Positions 19,369 to 27,433 of a stretch of DNA of 64,000 bases are shown here, piece by piece. A program made the position numbers and the translations under genes. This DNA comes from Noviherbaspirillum massiliense JC206 (GTDB lineage Bacteria > Pseudomonadota > Gammaproteobacteria > Burkholderiales > Burkholderiaceae_D): assembly GCF_000312045.1 (NCBI RefSeq), contig NZ_HE978634.1, forward strand, positions 2,869,875-2,933,874, read 5' to 3'. The notes below the pieces were generated by a model. The model saw nothing but the letters and a program-made list of their open reading frames with translations. It was not told the DNA's origin and searched no databases. Numbering within the stretch: position 1 is the first letter of the stretch; each line of letters opens with the position of its first letter.

Positions 19369-20007
19369 ATGAATCTCTTCGGCATTTCCGACTTTGGCCT
19401 GTTTTGCCTGGCAGTCCTGCTGCTGAATGCAACACCCGGACCGGATACCGCGTACATCATTGGCCGCAGCATCGCGCAGGGCCGCAACGCCGGCCTCGTG
19501 TCTGCGCTGGGAATTTCCGTCGGTTGCTGCATCCATGCGCTTGCGTCCGCTCTCGGCTTGAGTGCGCTGCTGGCGGCATCGGCCACTGCTTTCATGGCCA
19601 TCAAGCTGGCAGGCGGCACCTATCTGATCTACCTCGGAGTGCGCATGTTGCTAGCCAGGCCAGATCAGGCGGCCGGTCAAGTGCCTGCTGCCCAAACCCG
19701 CTCGCTGCAAAAAATCTTTTGGCAGGCAATCTTGACCAATGTGTTGAATCCGAAAGTCATCCTGTTTGTCCTTGCCTTCCTTCCCCAGTTTGTCCGGGCA
19801 GACTCTTCCGAAAAAACCGCAGCCTTTCTGATGCTTGGCCTTGTATTCGCAGCAATCACCATGTGCTGGAACAGCAGCACCGCTTTTCTTGCCGGCACAC
19901 TGGCAAGAAAAGCCCGCCAAAATCGGCAGGTCCGGACATGGCTGCAGCGTATCGTCGGCACCGCCTTTATCGCGCTCGGAATAAGGCTGGCGCTTGCTAG
20001 GAACTGA
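19369..20007 (+). CDS. LysE/RhtB family amino-acid exporter
   Basis: A 212-residue inner-membrane protein with about six hydrophobic segments. LysE/RhtB features are LLNATPGPDTAYIIGRSIAQ and GRNAGLVSALGISVGCCIHA near the N-terminus, and ILTNVLNPKVILFVLAFLPQ in the middle. It probably exports an amino acid such as threonine or homoserine lactone-like compounds; the substrate cannot be told from sequence. It stands between the hydrolase and rsmB. Confidence 0.92.
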   Translation: MNLFGISDFGLFCLAVLLLNATPGPDTAYIIGRSIAQGRNAGLVSALGISVGCCIHALASALGLSALLAASATAFMAIKLAGGTYLIYLGVRMLLARPDQAAGQVPAAQTRSLQKIFWQAILTNVLNPKVILFVLAFLPQFVRADSSEKTAAFLMLGLVFAAITMCWNSSTAFLAGTLARKARQNRQVRTWLQRIVGTAFIALGIRLALARN

Positions 20008-20054
20008 TCCCTTCGCTTTTCGCCCCAAGAAAAGCGGCTTGTGAAAAACGCATC

Positions 20055-21365
20055 GTGCCAAGACTACAATTAAAACCCGATTCCCTCGCATACAGCCTGT
20101 CTGGCGCAGCGCAAGCCGTCGCCAGAGTGAGCGCCGGTACTGCCTTGCCGCAGGCGCTGGCACAGGTATTCGACGACATCCAGGCCCCGGCTCCAGCGCG
20201 TGGTGCCATCCAGGACATCTCCTACCGGACCATGCGTCGGCTCGGCCTTGCCGATGCCCTGCTGAGGCTGCTCGCGAAAAAGACGCCGCCGGCGCCGAAG
20301 CTGCAGGGTTTGCTGCGCGCTTCACTGGCCCTGATTTCGGCATCCGGTCATATGGAGGAAGAAGCACCATATGAAGCCTTCATCATCGTGGACCAGGCGG
20401 TGACGGCGGCCGCGGCAGATCCCGCAATCGCGCATGCCAAGGGGATGGTCAATGCAGTGTTGCGGCGGTTCCTGCGCGAGCGCGATCCCCTAATGCAGAA
20501 AGCGCTGAAACAGCCGGAAGCGCGCTGGAACTACCCGGCATGGTGGATCGCCGCCGTGAAGTCGGCATACCCGCGGGACTGGGAATCCATCCTGGAGGTT
20601 GGCAATGGCCAGCCACCGCTGACCCTGCGCATCAACCGCCGCAAGACCACGGTGGACGACTATCTTGAACGCCTGACAACGCAGAGCATGGCGGCAAGCC
20701 GCATCGGCGAATATGCAGTACGCCTTTCCAGGCCGGTTCCGGTAAGCCAGATCCCCGGCTTCGATGAAGGCTTGGCGTCCGTGCAGGATGCCGCTGCGCA
20801 ACTGGCAGCACCATTGCTCGACCTGCGGGACGGCATGCGGGTACTGGATGCCTGTGCCGCCCCCGGCGGCAAGACCGGCCATATTCTGGAGTCCGCCGAT
20901 ATCGACTTGCTCGCGCTCGACAGCGATCCCAAACGCCTGTCGCGTGTCGAGGAGAACCTGCAGCGTCTGCAGCTTGACGCCACGCTGCGTTCCGGCGATG
21001 CGGGTGAGCGGGATTGGTGGGATGGCAAGCCCTTCGACCGCATCCTGGCCGACGTTCCTTGCACGGCTTCGGGCATCGTCCGCCGCCATCCCGACATCCG
21101 CTGGCTGCGGCGGGAGGACGATGCTGCTCAGCTTGCAACAGTTTCGGCCCGAATTCTCGACAACCTTTGGCAGATGCTGCACCCCAATGGTAAATTGCTG
21201 CTTGTGACATGCTCGCTCTGGCCCCAAGAGTCGGAATTGCAGGCAGCTGCTTTTGCGGCACGCAACCATGCCGTACGACTGCCGGCGCCCGGCCAGCTGT
21301 TGCCGACAGCGAGGGTCGAACGAGATCATGACGGCTTGTTTTACGCGCTGTTCCAAAAAGCCTAG
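20055..21365 (+). CDS. rsmB: 16S rRNA (cytosine-967 C5) methyltransferase
   Basis: A 436-residue RsmB/Sun protein. The N-terminal NusB-like RNA-binding domain covers about residues 10-150 (RGAIQDISYRTMRR). The methyltransferase domain has the SAM motif VLDACAAPGGKTGHILE, the motif LADVPCTASGIVRRHPD with one catalytic Cys, and LLLVTCSLWPQESE with the second. Length agrees with E. coli RsmB (429). The start is a GTG without a clear ribosome binding site. It heads the conserved betaproteobacterial order rsmB-DUF4390-ntrY-ntrX-like. Confidence 0.95.
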   Translation: MPRLQLKPDSLAYSLSGAAQAVARVSAGTALPQALAQVFDDIQAPAPARGAIQDISYRTMRRLGLADALLRLLAKKTPPAPKLQGLLRASLALISASGHMEEEAPYEAFIIVDQAVTAAAADPAIAHAKGMVNAVLRRFLRERDPLMQKALKQPEARWNYPAWWIAAVKSAYPRDWESILEVGNGQPPLTLRINRRKTTVDDYLERLTTQSMAASRIGEYAVRLSRPVPVSQIPGFDEGLASVQDAAAQLAAPLLDLRDGMRVLDACAAPGGKTGHILESADIDLLALDSDPKRLSRVEENLQRLQLDATLRSGDAGERDWWDGKPFDRILADVPCTASGIVRRHPDIRWLRREDDAAQLATVSARILDNLWQMLHPNGKLLLVTCSLWPQESELQAAAFAARNHAVRLPAPGQLLPTARVERDHDGLFYALFQKA

Positions 21366-21484
21366 AGCGTCCAACAAAATGAAGGCTGTCCAGCCCGAAT
21401 GCGTGTCGCGCGCGGCGCCAAGAGAATAAATGACGTACGGCAAGAGGACACTGTATCTGCCGGCATTTTGTTCGACGCTCTTAA
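21366..21484. repeat. ~115-bp element with 16-bp terminal inverted repeats (copy 1)
   Basis: It begins GAGCGTCCAACAAAATG and ends CATTTTGTTCGACGCTC, an almost perfect inverted pair around an ~80-bp core. A sister element with the same ends lies at 24449-24556. It fills the whole gap between rsmB and the DUF4390 gene. Confidence 0.7.
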
Positions 21485-21514
21485 GAAAACAATAATTTCT
21501 CATCCTGCAACAGA

Positions 21515-22096
21515 GTGACGCCCGCTTCTCTTTACTTTCCGCTGCGCTGGCTGGCTGCAACGTTGCTGCTGGTATTGTCATTTGTCATGCTGCCAGTCCA
21601 AGCGGCGGAAGGCATCGAAATCACGCAGGCGCAAATCGAGCGCACGGACGAAGGCTACAGGCTGGCGCTGGCGGCATCCTTCGAATTGAACCGCGGCCTG
21701 GAAGATGCCCTGAACCGGGGGGTTCCCCTGTATTTCACCACCGAGGTTGAAATCACGCGCCCACGCTGGTATTGGTTTGACGAGAGGGCTGTCAGCACCT
21801 CGCAAACCATGCGCATCTCCCACAATGCCCTGACGCACCAGTATCATGTCTCGATCAATGGCCGCCCGCAGCAAAGTTTCGGCTCCCTGGAAGATGCCCT
21901 GTCGCTGTTGCGGCGACCGGCGCGCTGGATCGTCGCGGAAAAGGGCGAACTCAAGACGGGGCAGCTTTACAATGTCGCGGTCCGCATGGGGCTCGACGTT
22001 GCCCGCCTGAGCAAGCCGTTTCAGGTCAATGCATTGAACAACAGCGACTGGCGCTTTTCATCCGATTGGGAGCAATTCATATATAGGGCCGAATAG
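21515..22096 (+). CDS. DUF4390 family secreted protein
   Basis: A 193-residue protein with an N-terminal signal/anchor (LRWLAATLLLVLSFVMLPVQ, then AA) and a beta-rich mature part. The DUF4390 pattern includes ELNRGLEDALNRGVPLYFTT, RPRWYWFDERAVSTSQTMRI and FQVNALNNSDWRFSSDWEQF. The family is nearly always directly upstream of the NtrY-like kinase gene, as here (2 bp apart), so it may take part in periplasmic sensing; that is inference. The GTG start at 21515 is the only option that keeps the signal peptide. Confidence 0.88.
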   Translation: MTPASLYFPLRWLAATLLLVLSFVMLPVQAAEGIEITQAQIERTDEGYRLALAASFELNRGLEDALNRGVPLYFTTEVEITRPRWYWFDERAVSTSQTMRISHNALTHQYHVSINGRPQQSFGSLEDALSLLRRPARWIVAEKGELKTGQLYNVAVRMGLDVARLSKPFQVNALNNSDWRFSSDWEQFIYRAE

Positions 22097-22098
22097 CA

Positions 22099-24399
22099 GT
22101 GTCGCGCTTGTTGCGTTATTTCCTGGTCGTCGGTGGCGCGGTTGTCAGCATCCTGCTGTTCCTGCTGGCCTCTGCAGCAGAAAACTCCATCTTTTTCGAT
22201 CAGCATTATCCGTGGCTGCTGGGCTTGAACGCGCTCGCAGCCGTGGCCTTGCTGTTCCTGGTATCGCTTCTGCTCACGCGCCTGTTCAAGCGCTACCGGC
22301 GGCGCGAGTTCGGTTCGCGCCTGATGGCGCGGCTGGTGCTGCTGTTTGCCACGATAGGCATCCTGCCGGGCATCATCATCTATACCGTCTCGGTGCAGTT
22401 CGTGTCGCGCTCGATCGAATCCTGGTTCGACGTGCATGTCGAAGCCGCGCTCGAATCCGGTCTCAGGCTGGGGCGTACCGCGCTCGACGCATCGCTGGCG
22501 GACCTGAGCGCCCAGGCACGAGGCATCGCGCTGGAATTGTCCGAACTCTCTGACTCGGCGCAAGTCACTCAGCTGTCCCGGCTGCACGACCAGAACCAGA
22601 CGCAGGAAGCGGTCATCGTGACCGCTACCGGCCAGGTGATTGCCAGCGCCGGCGGCCGGCTCGGCAACCTGGTACCCGACCTTCCGACGGCAAGCATGCT
22701 GCGCCAGGCCCGCATGTCGCGCGGCTACTATGCGATCGAAGGCAGCGAGAATGAAGAAAGCGCGTCGGGCAATGCGCAATCCCGCAAGTCCTCAAGGTCG
22801 GACGCGGTGCCGGCCGACCCTTCCGGCGGGCTGCGCCTGCGCGCGGTGGTACAGATCCCGGGTTCCGACAATGTCCTCGCCTTTCACAGGGAAGCCCGCT
22901 TCCTGCAGTTGCTGCAGCCGGTACCGCCCCATCTGGCAGTCAATGCCGAAGCTTTGCGGGTCGCCTACAGCGATTACCAGGAACGCTCGGTGGCGCGCAC
23001 CGGCCTGCGCAAGATCTACATCGTGACCTTGACCCTGACGCTGCTGCTGGCGATTTTCGGTTCCATCACCGCCGCCTTCCTGATTGCCGGCGACCTGGCC
23101 AAGCCGCTGCTGCTGCTGGCGGAAGGCACCAAGGCGGTTGCCGAGGGCAATCTCTCGCCGCGCCCCATCGTCGCAACCACGGACGAGCTTGGCACCCTGA
23201 CCCAGTCATTCAACGTGATGACCCGCCAACTGTCGGAGGCACGCGCCTCGGTCGAGAAGAACCGGGCTGAACTGGAAAACGCAAAAGCCTATCTCGAATC
23301 GGTTCTTGCCAACATGTCGGCAGGCGTGATGGTGCTCGATGGCCAGTTCCGGCTGATCACCTGCAATGAATCGGTCGAGCGCATCCTGCAGCGTGATTTC
23401 GATGCGCATATCGGCAAGCCGCTCGGAGAGATCGAAGGCCTGGATGCACTGGCCAATGCCGTCATCACGGCCTTCTCGGACCAGCACGCGCAACTGGCCG
23501 CAGCCGACGCCGACCTCGGCAACCTGCACTGGCAGCAGCAGATAGAAGTCCCGCGCCACGATGGAAGCGAACCGGACCAGCAGAACATTACGCTGCTGGC
23601 ACGCGGCTCCTACCTGCCGGTCACCAGCGATACCGGCTATGTGGTGGTGTTCGACGACATTACCGACGTGATTTCAGCCCAGCGATCCGTTGCATGGGGA
23701 GAGGTGGCGCGGCGCCTGGCGCATGAAATCAAGAATCCGCTGACCCCGATCCAGCTATCGGCAGAACGCCTGCAGATGAAACTGGTCGATAAGCTGGAAG
23801 GACCGGACCAGGCGATCCTGACCAAGGGAACAGGCACGATCGTGAACCAGGTCGCGGCCATGAAGCGCATGGTCGACGATTTCCGCAATTACGCGAAAAC
23901 GCCGCCGGCGGTACTGTCGCCCCTGAACCTGAATGAACTGGTCGAGGAAATCCTGCATCTGTATGTGGGCGGCGAGGATGGCGGCATCATCCATGCCGAC
24001 CTGGAACCGGCTTTGCCCCAGGTCATGGGCGACGCCACCCAGCTGCGCCAGGTGATCCACAACCTTTTGCAAAATGCGCAAGATGCGGTTGTCGACCGCC
24101 CGGGCGTGCCATCGCAGATCGACGTGACGACGGAAGCCATCCATTACAAGGCATCCGACGGCAGCCGCCGCATCGCGGTACGATTGTCGGTGGCCGACAA
24201 TGGGCCAGGATTTTCATCGAAAATCCTGGCTCGGGCATTCGAACCCTATGTCACGTCGAAGCCGCGTGGCACGGGTCTGGGACTCGCAATGGTCAAAAAG
24301 ATCATTGATGAGCACGGCGGGCGCATCGATGTGCATAACCAGCCGAATGGAGGGGGCGCAAAAGTCTCCATTTTGCTGTTAAAGTTAGCGCCAAATTGA
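22099..24399 (+). CDS. NtrY-like membrane sensor histidine kinase
   Basis: A 766-residue kinase. Two N-terminal helices and a long loop are followed by a further transmembrane helix near residues 310-330, HAMP (LAKPLLLLAEGTKAVAEGNL), PAS (LANMSAGVMVLDGQFRLITC), HisKA with the phosphorylated His in ARRLAHEIKNPLTPIQLSAE, and HATPase with NLLQNAQDAV, DNGPGF and GTGLGLAMVKKIIDEHGG. The layout is that of NtrY, a nitrogen/redox-linked kinase of proteobacteria. GTG start. Its partner is the response regulator gene 195 bp downstream. Confidence 0.93.
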   Translation: MSRLLRYFLVVGGAVVSILLFLLASAAENSIFFDQHYPWLLGLNALAAVALLFLVSLLLTRLFKRYRRREFGSRLMARLVLLFATIGILPGIIIYTVSVQFVSRSIESWFDVHVEAALESGLRLGRTALDASLADLSAQARGIALELSELSDSAQVTQLSRLHDQNQTQEAVIVTATGQVIASAGGRLGNLVPDLPTASMLRQARMSRGYYAIEGSENEESASGNAQSRKSSRSDAVPADPSGGLRLRAVVQIPGSDNVLAFHREARFLQLLQPVPPHLAVNAEALRVAYSDYQERSVARTGLRKIYIVTLTLTLLLAIFGSITAAFLIAGDLAKPLLLLAEGTKAVAEGNLSPRPIVATTDELGTLTQSFNVMTRQLSEARASVEKNRAELENAKAYLESVLANMSAGVMVLDGQFRLITCNESVERILQRDFDAHIGKPLGEIEGLDALANAVITAFSDQHAQLAAADADLGNLHWQQQIEVPRHDGSEPDQQNITLLARGSYLPVTSDTGYVVVFDDITDVISAQRSVAWGEVARRLAHEIKNPLTPIQLSAERLQMKLVDKLEGPDQAILTKGTGTIVNQVAAMKRMVDDFRNYAKTPPAVLSPLNLNELVEEILHLYVGGEDGGIIHADLEPALPQVMGDATQLRQVIHNLLQNAQDAVVDRPGVPSQIDVTTEAIHYKASDGSRRIAVRLSVADNGPGFSSKILARAFEPYVTSKPRGTGLGLAMVKKIIDEHGGRIDVHNQPNGGGAKVSILLLKLAPN

Positions 24400-24448
24400 A
24401 ATGAATTTTAACAATTCACCTGTATCGCGGCAGACACCTATAAGATAA

Positions 24449-24556
24449 GGGCGTCTAACAAAATGTGCGCAGCGGTTCCCGTGAACAATCTCTGCGCCTG
24501 CAAGCAGTGCAGTACCTGCAAGCACACTCTGTCAGGGCCATTTTGTTAGACGCTCC
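24449..24556. repeat. ~108-bp element with terminal inverted repeats (copy 2)
   Basis: It begins GGGCGTCTAACAAAATG and ends CATTTTGTTAGACGCTCC, matching the ends of the element at 21366-21484. The cores differ apart from a loosely shared ACACT..CTG stretch near one end. It occupies the gap between the kinase and response regulator genes. Confidence 0.7.
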
Positions 24557-24594
24557 AAGAAACCAGCGAACATGCAAACGGAGAAGACAAGCAT

Positions 24595-25311
24595 ATGGCA
24601 AATATTCTGGTAGTCGATGACGAGATGGGCATCCGTGAGTTGCTCTCGGAAATTCTGGGAGACGAAGGGCATGTCGTGGCTACGGCGGAAAACGCACAGC
24701 AGGCGCGCGAAATCCGCGCCACCAGCACGCCGGAACTGGTGCTGCTCGATATCTGGATGCCGGACACCGATGGCGTCACACTGCTGAAGGAATGGCAGCG
24801 CGATGGATTGCTGACCATGCCAGTGATCATGATGTCAGGCCACGCCACCATCGACACGGCGGTTGAAGCCACGCGCATCGGCGCCCTCAACTTCCTGGAA
24901 AAACCGATCGCCCTGCAAAAGCTGTTGAAAGCGGTTCAGCAAGCCTTGACCCGTAGCCAGGAACCGGTAAGGCCGCCGCAATTCCATGCACGCCCGGTGG
25001 TAGCTCCCAAGCCGGAGCAGGCCGCTTCGCAAGCGGGCTCCCTGACGGCCTCCCCTGCTCCCGTGTTGCACGGCAATGCAGCCGTCGCCCCTGCCCTGGC
25101 GCCGGAACCGCAATTGTTCGGCCTGTCCTTCGACATGCCCCTGCGTGAAGCGCGCGATGCGTTCGAGCGGGCCTATTTCGAACACCATCTGGTGCGTGAA
25201 GGCGGCAGCATGACACGGGTAGCGGAAAGAACGGGACTGGAACGCACCCACCTGTACCGCAAGCTCAAGCAACTGGGCGTTGAACCGGCAAAGGTGGCCA
25301 AGAAGGGGTGA
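24595..25311 (+). CDS. NtrX-like response regulator lacking the AAA+ domain (REC + Fis HTH)
   Basis: A 238-residue regulator. The receiver domain (1-120) has DDE at 8-10, the phosphorylated Asp in VLLDIWMPDTDG, Thr/Ser and Lys switch residues in IMMSGHATID and NFLEKPI. An Ala/Pro-rich linker (about 120-180) follows, then a Fis-type helix-turn-helix (EGGSMTRVAERTGLERTHLY). Classical NtrX has a central AAA+ sigma-54 activation domain, absent here, so this protein cannot activate sigma-54 polymerase in the usual way. Paired with the NtrY-like kinase upstream; the stop codon overlaps the next gene (GTGA). Confidence 0.92.
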   Translation: MANILVVDDEMGIRELLSEILGDEGHVVATAENAQQAREIRATSTPELVLLDIWMPDTDGVTLLKEWQRDGLLTMPVIMMSGHATIDTAVEATRIGALNFLEKPIALQKLLKAVQQALTRSQEPVRPPQFHARPVVAPKPEQAASQAGSLTASPAPVLHGNAAVAPALAPEPQLFGLSFDMPLREARDAFERAYFEHHLVREGGSMTRVAERTGLERTHLYRKLKQLGVEPAKVAKKG

Positions 25312-25670
25312 CGCTTACCACCTTGGTCAGCGGCGCCGGTGCTGCCGCGCGTGAAGCCTGGATTGCCGACAGCATTGATCCGTCCGTCCCCACCACCATC
25401 ATCCTGGAAGGATTGCCCGATGGGTCGACCCGGCTTGATGCACTCGCCGCTTCGCCCACGGTGCAGATTCATCGAATAGCGCCGGGCTGCCTGTGCTGCA
25501 CAGGAAACCTGACCATGCGCGTGACACTGAATCGTGTCCTGCGCAATTCTCCGCAGCGCCTCTTCATTAGCCTCGCAACCGCCGGCCATCTGGACCGCAT
25601 CCGCGATACTCTCCTGCAGCCACCGTATGACAGTTTGCTGAGCCTGACTCAGGACACCCAGCTGTCGTAG
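25308..25670 (+). CDS. CobW/COG0523-like protein with degenerate P-loop
   Basis: A 120-residue protein starting at a GTG that overlaps the regulator stop codon. The order of elements matches the N-terminal half of CobW-type GTPases: a Walker-A-like strand LTTLVSGAGAAAREAWIADS, then the metal-binding CxCC motif in APGCLCCTGNLTMRVTLNRV, then RLFISLATAGHLDRIRDTLL. The Walker A Lys-Thr/Ser pair is missing and the C-terminal domain is absent, so GTP hydrolysis is doubtful. It may be a small metal-binding relative or a decayed gene; the intact frame and coupling favour a real protein. Confidence 0.7.
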   Translation: MTLTTLVSGAGAAAREAWIADSIDPSVPTTIILEGLPDGSTRLDALAASPTVQIHRIAPGCLCCTGNLTMRVTLNRVLRNSPQRLFISLATAGHLDRIRDTLLQPPYDSLLSLTQDTQLS

Positions 25671-25813
25671 GGTTTCCTCAGGCAAGACTGAATCTGTTCA
25701 CCCTGCGCATCGGTTTACATGGGGCATCGACTTGAAACTGTTCGGGATGGCCCCATTTTTGCATTAGCCTGAATGGGTACTCAGTAATCATTCCGAAGCA
25801 CAAGGAGCGCAAC

Positions 25814-26071
25814 ATGAACTTAATCTACAACAGCGAGCAATATAGCGTAGTGGAATTTGGCGCTGACGATGGCCGGGAAGCATTACGTTTTGGTGGTTAC
25901 GAAATCATGGACAAATCCGGGAAGCGGGAAATTTTCATCGGTGGAACATTGGCCAAGACCTTCCGCAAGGAAGTGGAGAGCCTGATTGCAACCGAGCCCA
26001 CGATTGAGGAAATCGATGATTTCCTGGGGAAGTACGACGAATTGATGCGTCAGCCGGTCACCCTGCACTGA
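25814..26071 (+). CDS. DUF3567 family protein
   Basis: An 85-residue soluble protein. The family pattern is MNLIYNSEQYSVVEFGADDG with REIFIGGTLAKTFRKEVESL and a C-terminal IEEIDDFLGKYDELMRQPV. DUF3567 is restricted mainly to Burkholderiales and has no known function. AAGGAG lies eight bases before the ATG. It appears to be a single-gene unit, with 143 bp upstream and nearly 300 bp downstream free of genes. Confidence 0.9.
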   Translation: MNLIYNSEQYSVVEFGADDGREALRFGGYEIMDKSGKREIFIGGTLAKTFRKEVESLIATEPTIEEIDDFLGKYDELMRQPVTLH

Positions 26072-26367
26072 TCCCCTCCTTTCCCGACACGTCATGGAAC
26101 GCGGGCTGCGCTCGCATTTCATGGCGTTCTCTTTCCGCGGTCCCTTTTCTCACGTCCGTTCACCCGACTTGATGCGCCCCGGCACTCTTTTTCCGGAAAA
26201 AACTACGTGCCCGCATTCTGCCTTTACGCATGGGCGGTAATCTCTACAATTTCAGCGCATTGATCATAAGCTACGACACGCCTCACCATGAAAGGCAAAA
26301 TTGGCAGGGACGAACATGGTTCTGTTCAACACACCGGGGACGAATAGCGTCAGGGTATACTTTGCCC

Positions 26368-27063
26368 ATGCATGCCAATTCCCGCCCCATTACGACGAGC
26401 CAAAATGACATTCACTCGCAGCTGGCATCGGTTGTTGCCCGGCATGCTGCCACTGCCTTTCTCAAGCCTATCCTTTCTTACAACCGGCAAGCGTTTGAAG
26501 CAAGCATGGAGGCATGGCAAGCCTGCGGCAGCAAGCCGCTGATTCTCGATGCAGGATGCGGGGTAGGTTTGTCGACGCGGCATTTGGCGCAGCAGTTTCC
26601 AGACCACTTCGTCATCGGTGTCGATCAATCAGCGCATCGCCTGTCACGCAACACGATGTGGCAAGGCTCCTTGCCCACCAACTTCATGCTGGTACGTGCC
26701 GACCTGGTGGATTACTGGCGCCTCATGCATGCGGCTGGCATTCGTCTCGCAAGGCACTATCTGCTGTATCCGAACCCGTGGCCGAAAATCGGACAACTCG
26801 CCCGACGCTGGCATGGACATGCAGTATTTCCGGCAATGCTTGCACTGGGTGGCGAATTCGAATGCCGCAGCAACTGGGCGCTGTATATCGAAGAGTGCGC
26901 TGCCGCCATCCGACAACTGACCTCGGCTGAAGTCTCGATGGAACGCCATGCTCCGGTTTCACCCATCACACCCTTCGAACAGAAATACCTCGCATCAGGC
27001 CATAGCTTGTGGCGTTGCCGCGCGAGACTCTCTCCTGTTGCCGCTGCTTGCAAGCCTGTTTGA
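26368..27063 (+). CDS. TrmB-like SAM-dependent methyltransferase
   Basis: A 231-residue protein related to tRNA (guanine-46 N7)-methyltransferase. SAM motif ILDAGCGVGLSTRHLAQQFP, acidic strand FVIGVDQSAHRLSRN, and the TrmB-like YLLYPNPWPKIGQLARRWHG (canonical TrmB has YPDPWPK with basic residues after it). The catalytic Asp of that motif is Asn here and the N-terminal part is shorter than usual, so it may be a paralogue with another substrate. The frame is open from 26230, but the ATG at 26368 gives a normal N-terminus. Confidence 0.82.
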   Translation: MHANSRPITTSQNDIHSQLASVVARHAATAFLKPILSYNRQAFEASMEAWQACGSKPLILDAGCGVGLSTRHLAQQFPDHFVIGVDQSAHRLSRNTMWQGSLPTNFMLVRADLVDYWRLMHAAGIRLARHYLLYPNPWPKIGQLARRWHGHAVFPAMLALGGEFECRSNWALYIEECAAAIRQLTSAEVSMERHAPVSPITPFEQKYLASGHSLWRCRARLSPVAAACKPV

Positions 27064-27433
27064 TGGCAGGCACGGACATCCCTGCAAGCAGCATTTCCTC
27101 TATGCTTTTGATCACAAGCACCGTCATGAAATGGGCCGTTTGACGCAGCACAAACGGAAGTTTGGTTCCCTCAAATCCCAAATCTGCAGCATTGTTCGGG
27201 TATCCAAAAGGCGGTAATCTGTTTTCGCATTTCGGGCCGTAGATGAAGGCGCACTTCCATGGAGTGCCCCATGCAGCAAAGGCCCCGCGAAACCGAATCA
27301 GACGCCGGAGGTATTTCCGTAAATGACCACGATGGCGAACTGAGGAAGCCATCGCAACTGAAGACGAGTGGGCATTTGCATGTCATCCTTTGCAGCCTTC
27401 GGTGGCCAAGAATACCAAGAAGGATATTTGAAA
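27064..27433. other. 370-bp intergenic stretch, no gene recognised
   Basis: Only short uncharacteristic frames occur on either strand. The region must hold the promoter of the sigma-54-type regulator at 27434, but no clear consensus could be picked out. Confidence 0.5.

Noticed and set aside
26966-27352. 128-codon minus-strand frame after the TrmB-like gene
   Set aside because: Overlaps the end of the methyltransferase gene and has no recognisable domain or start site.
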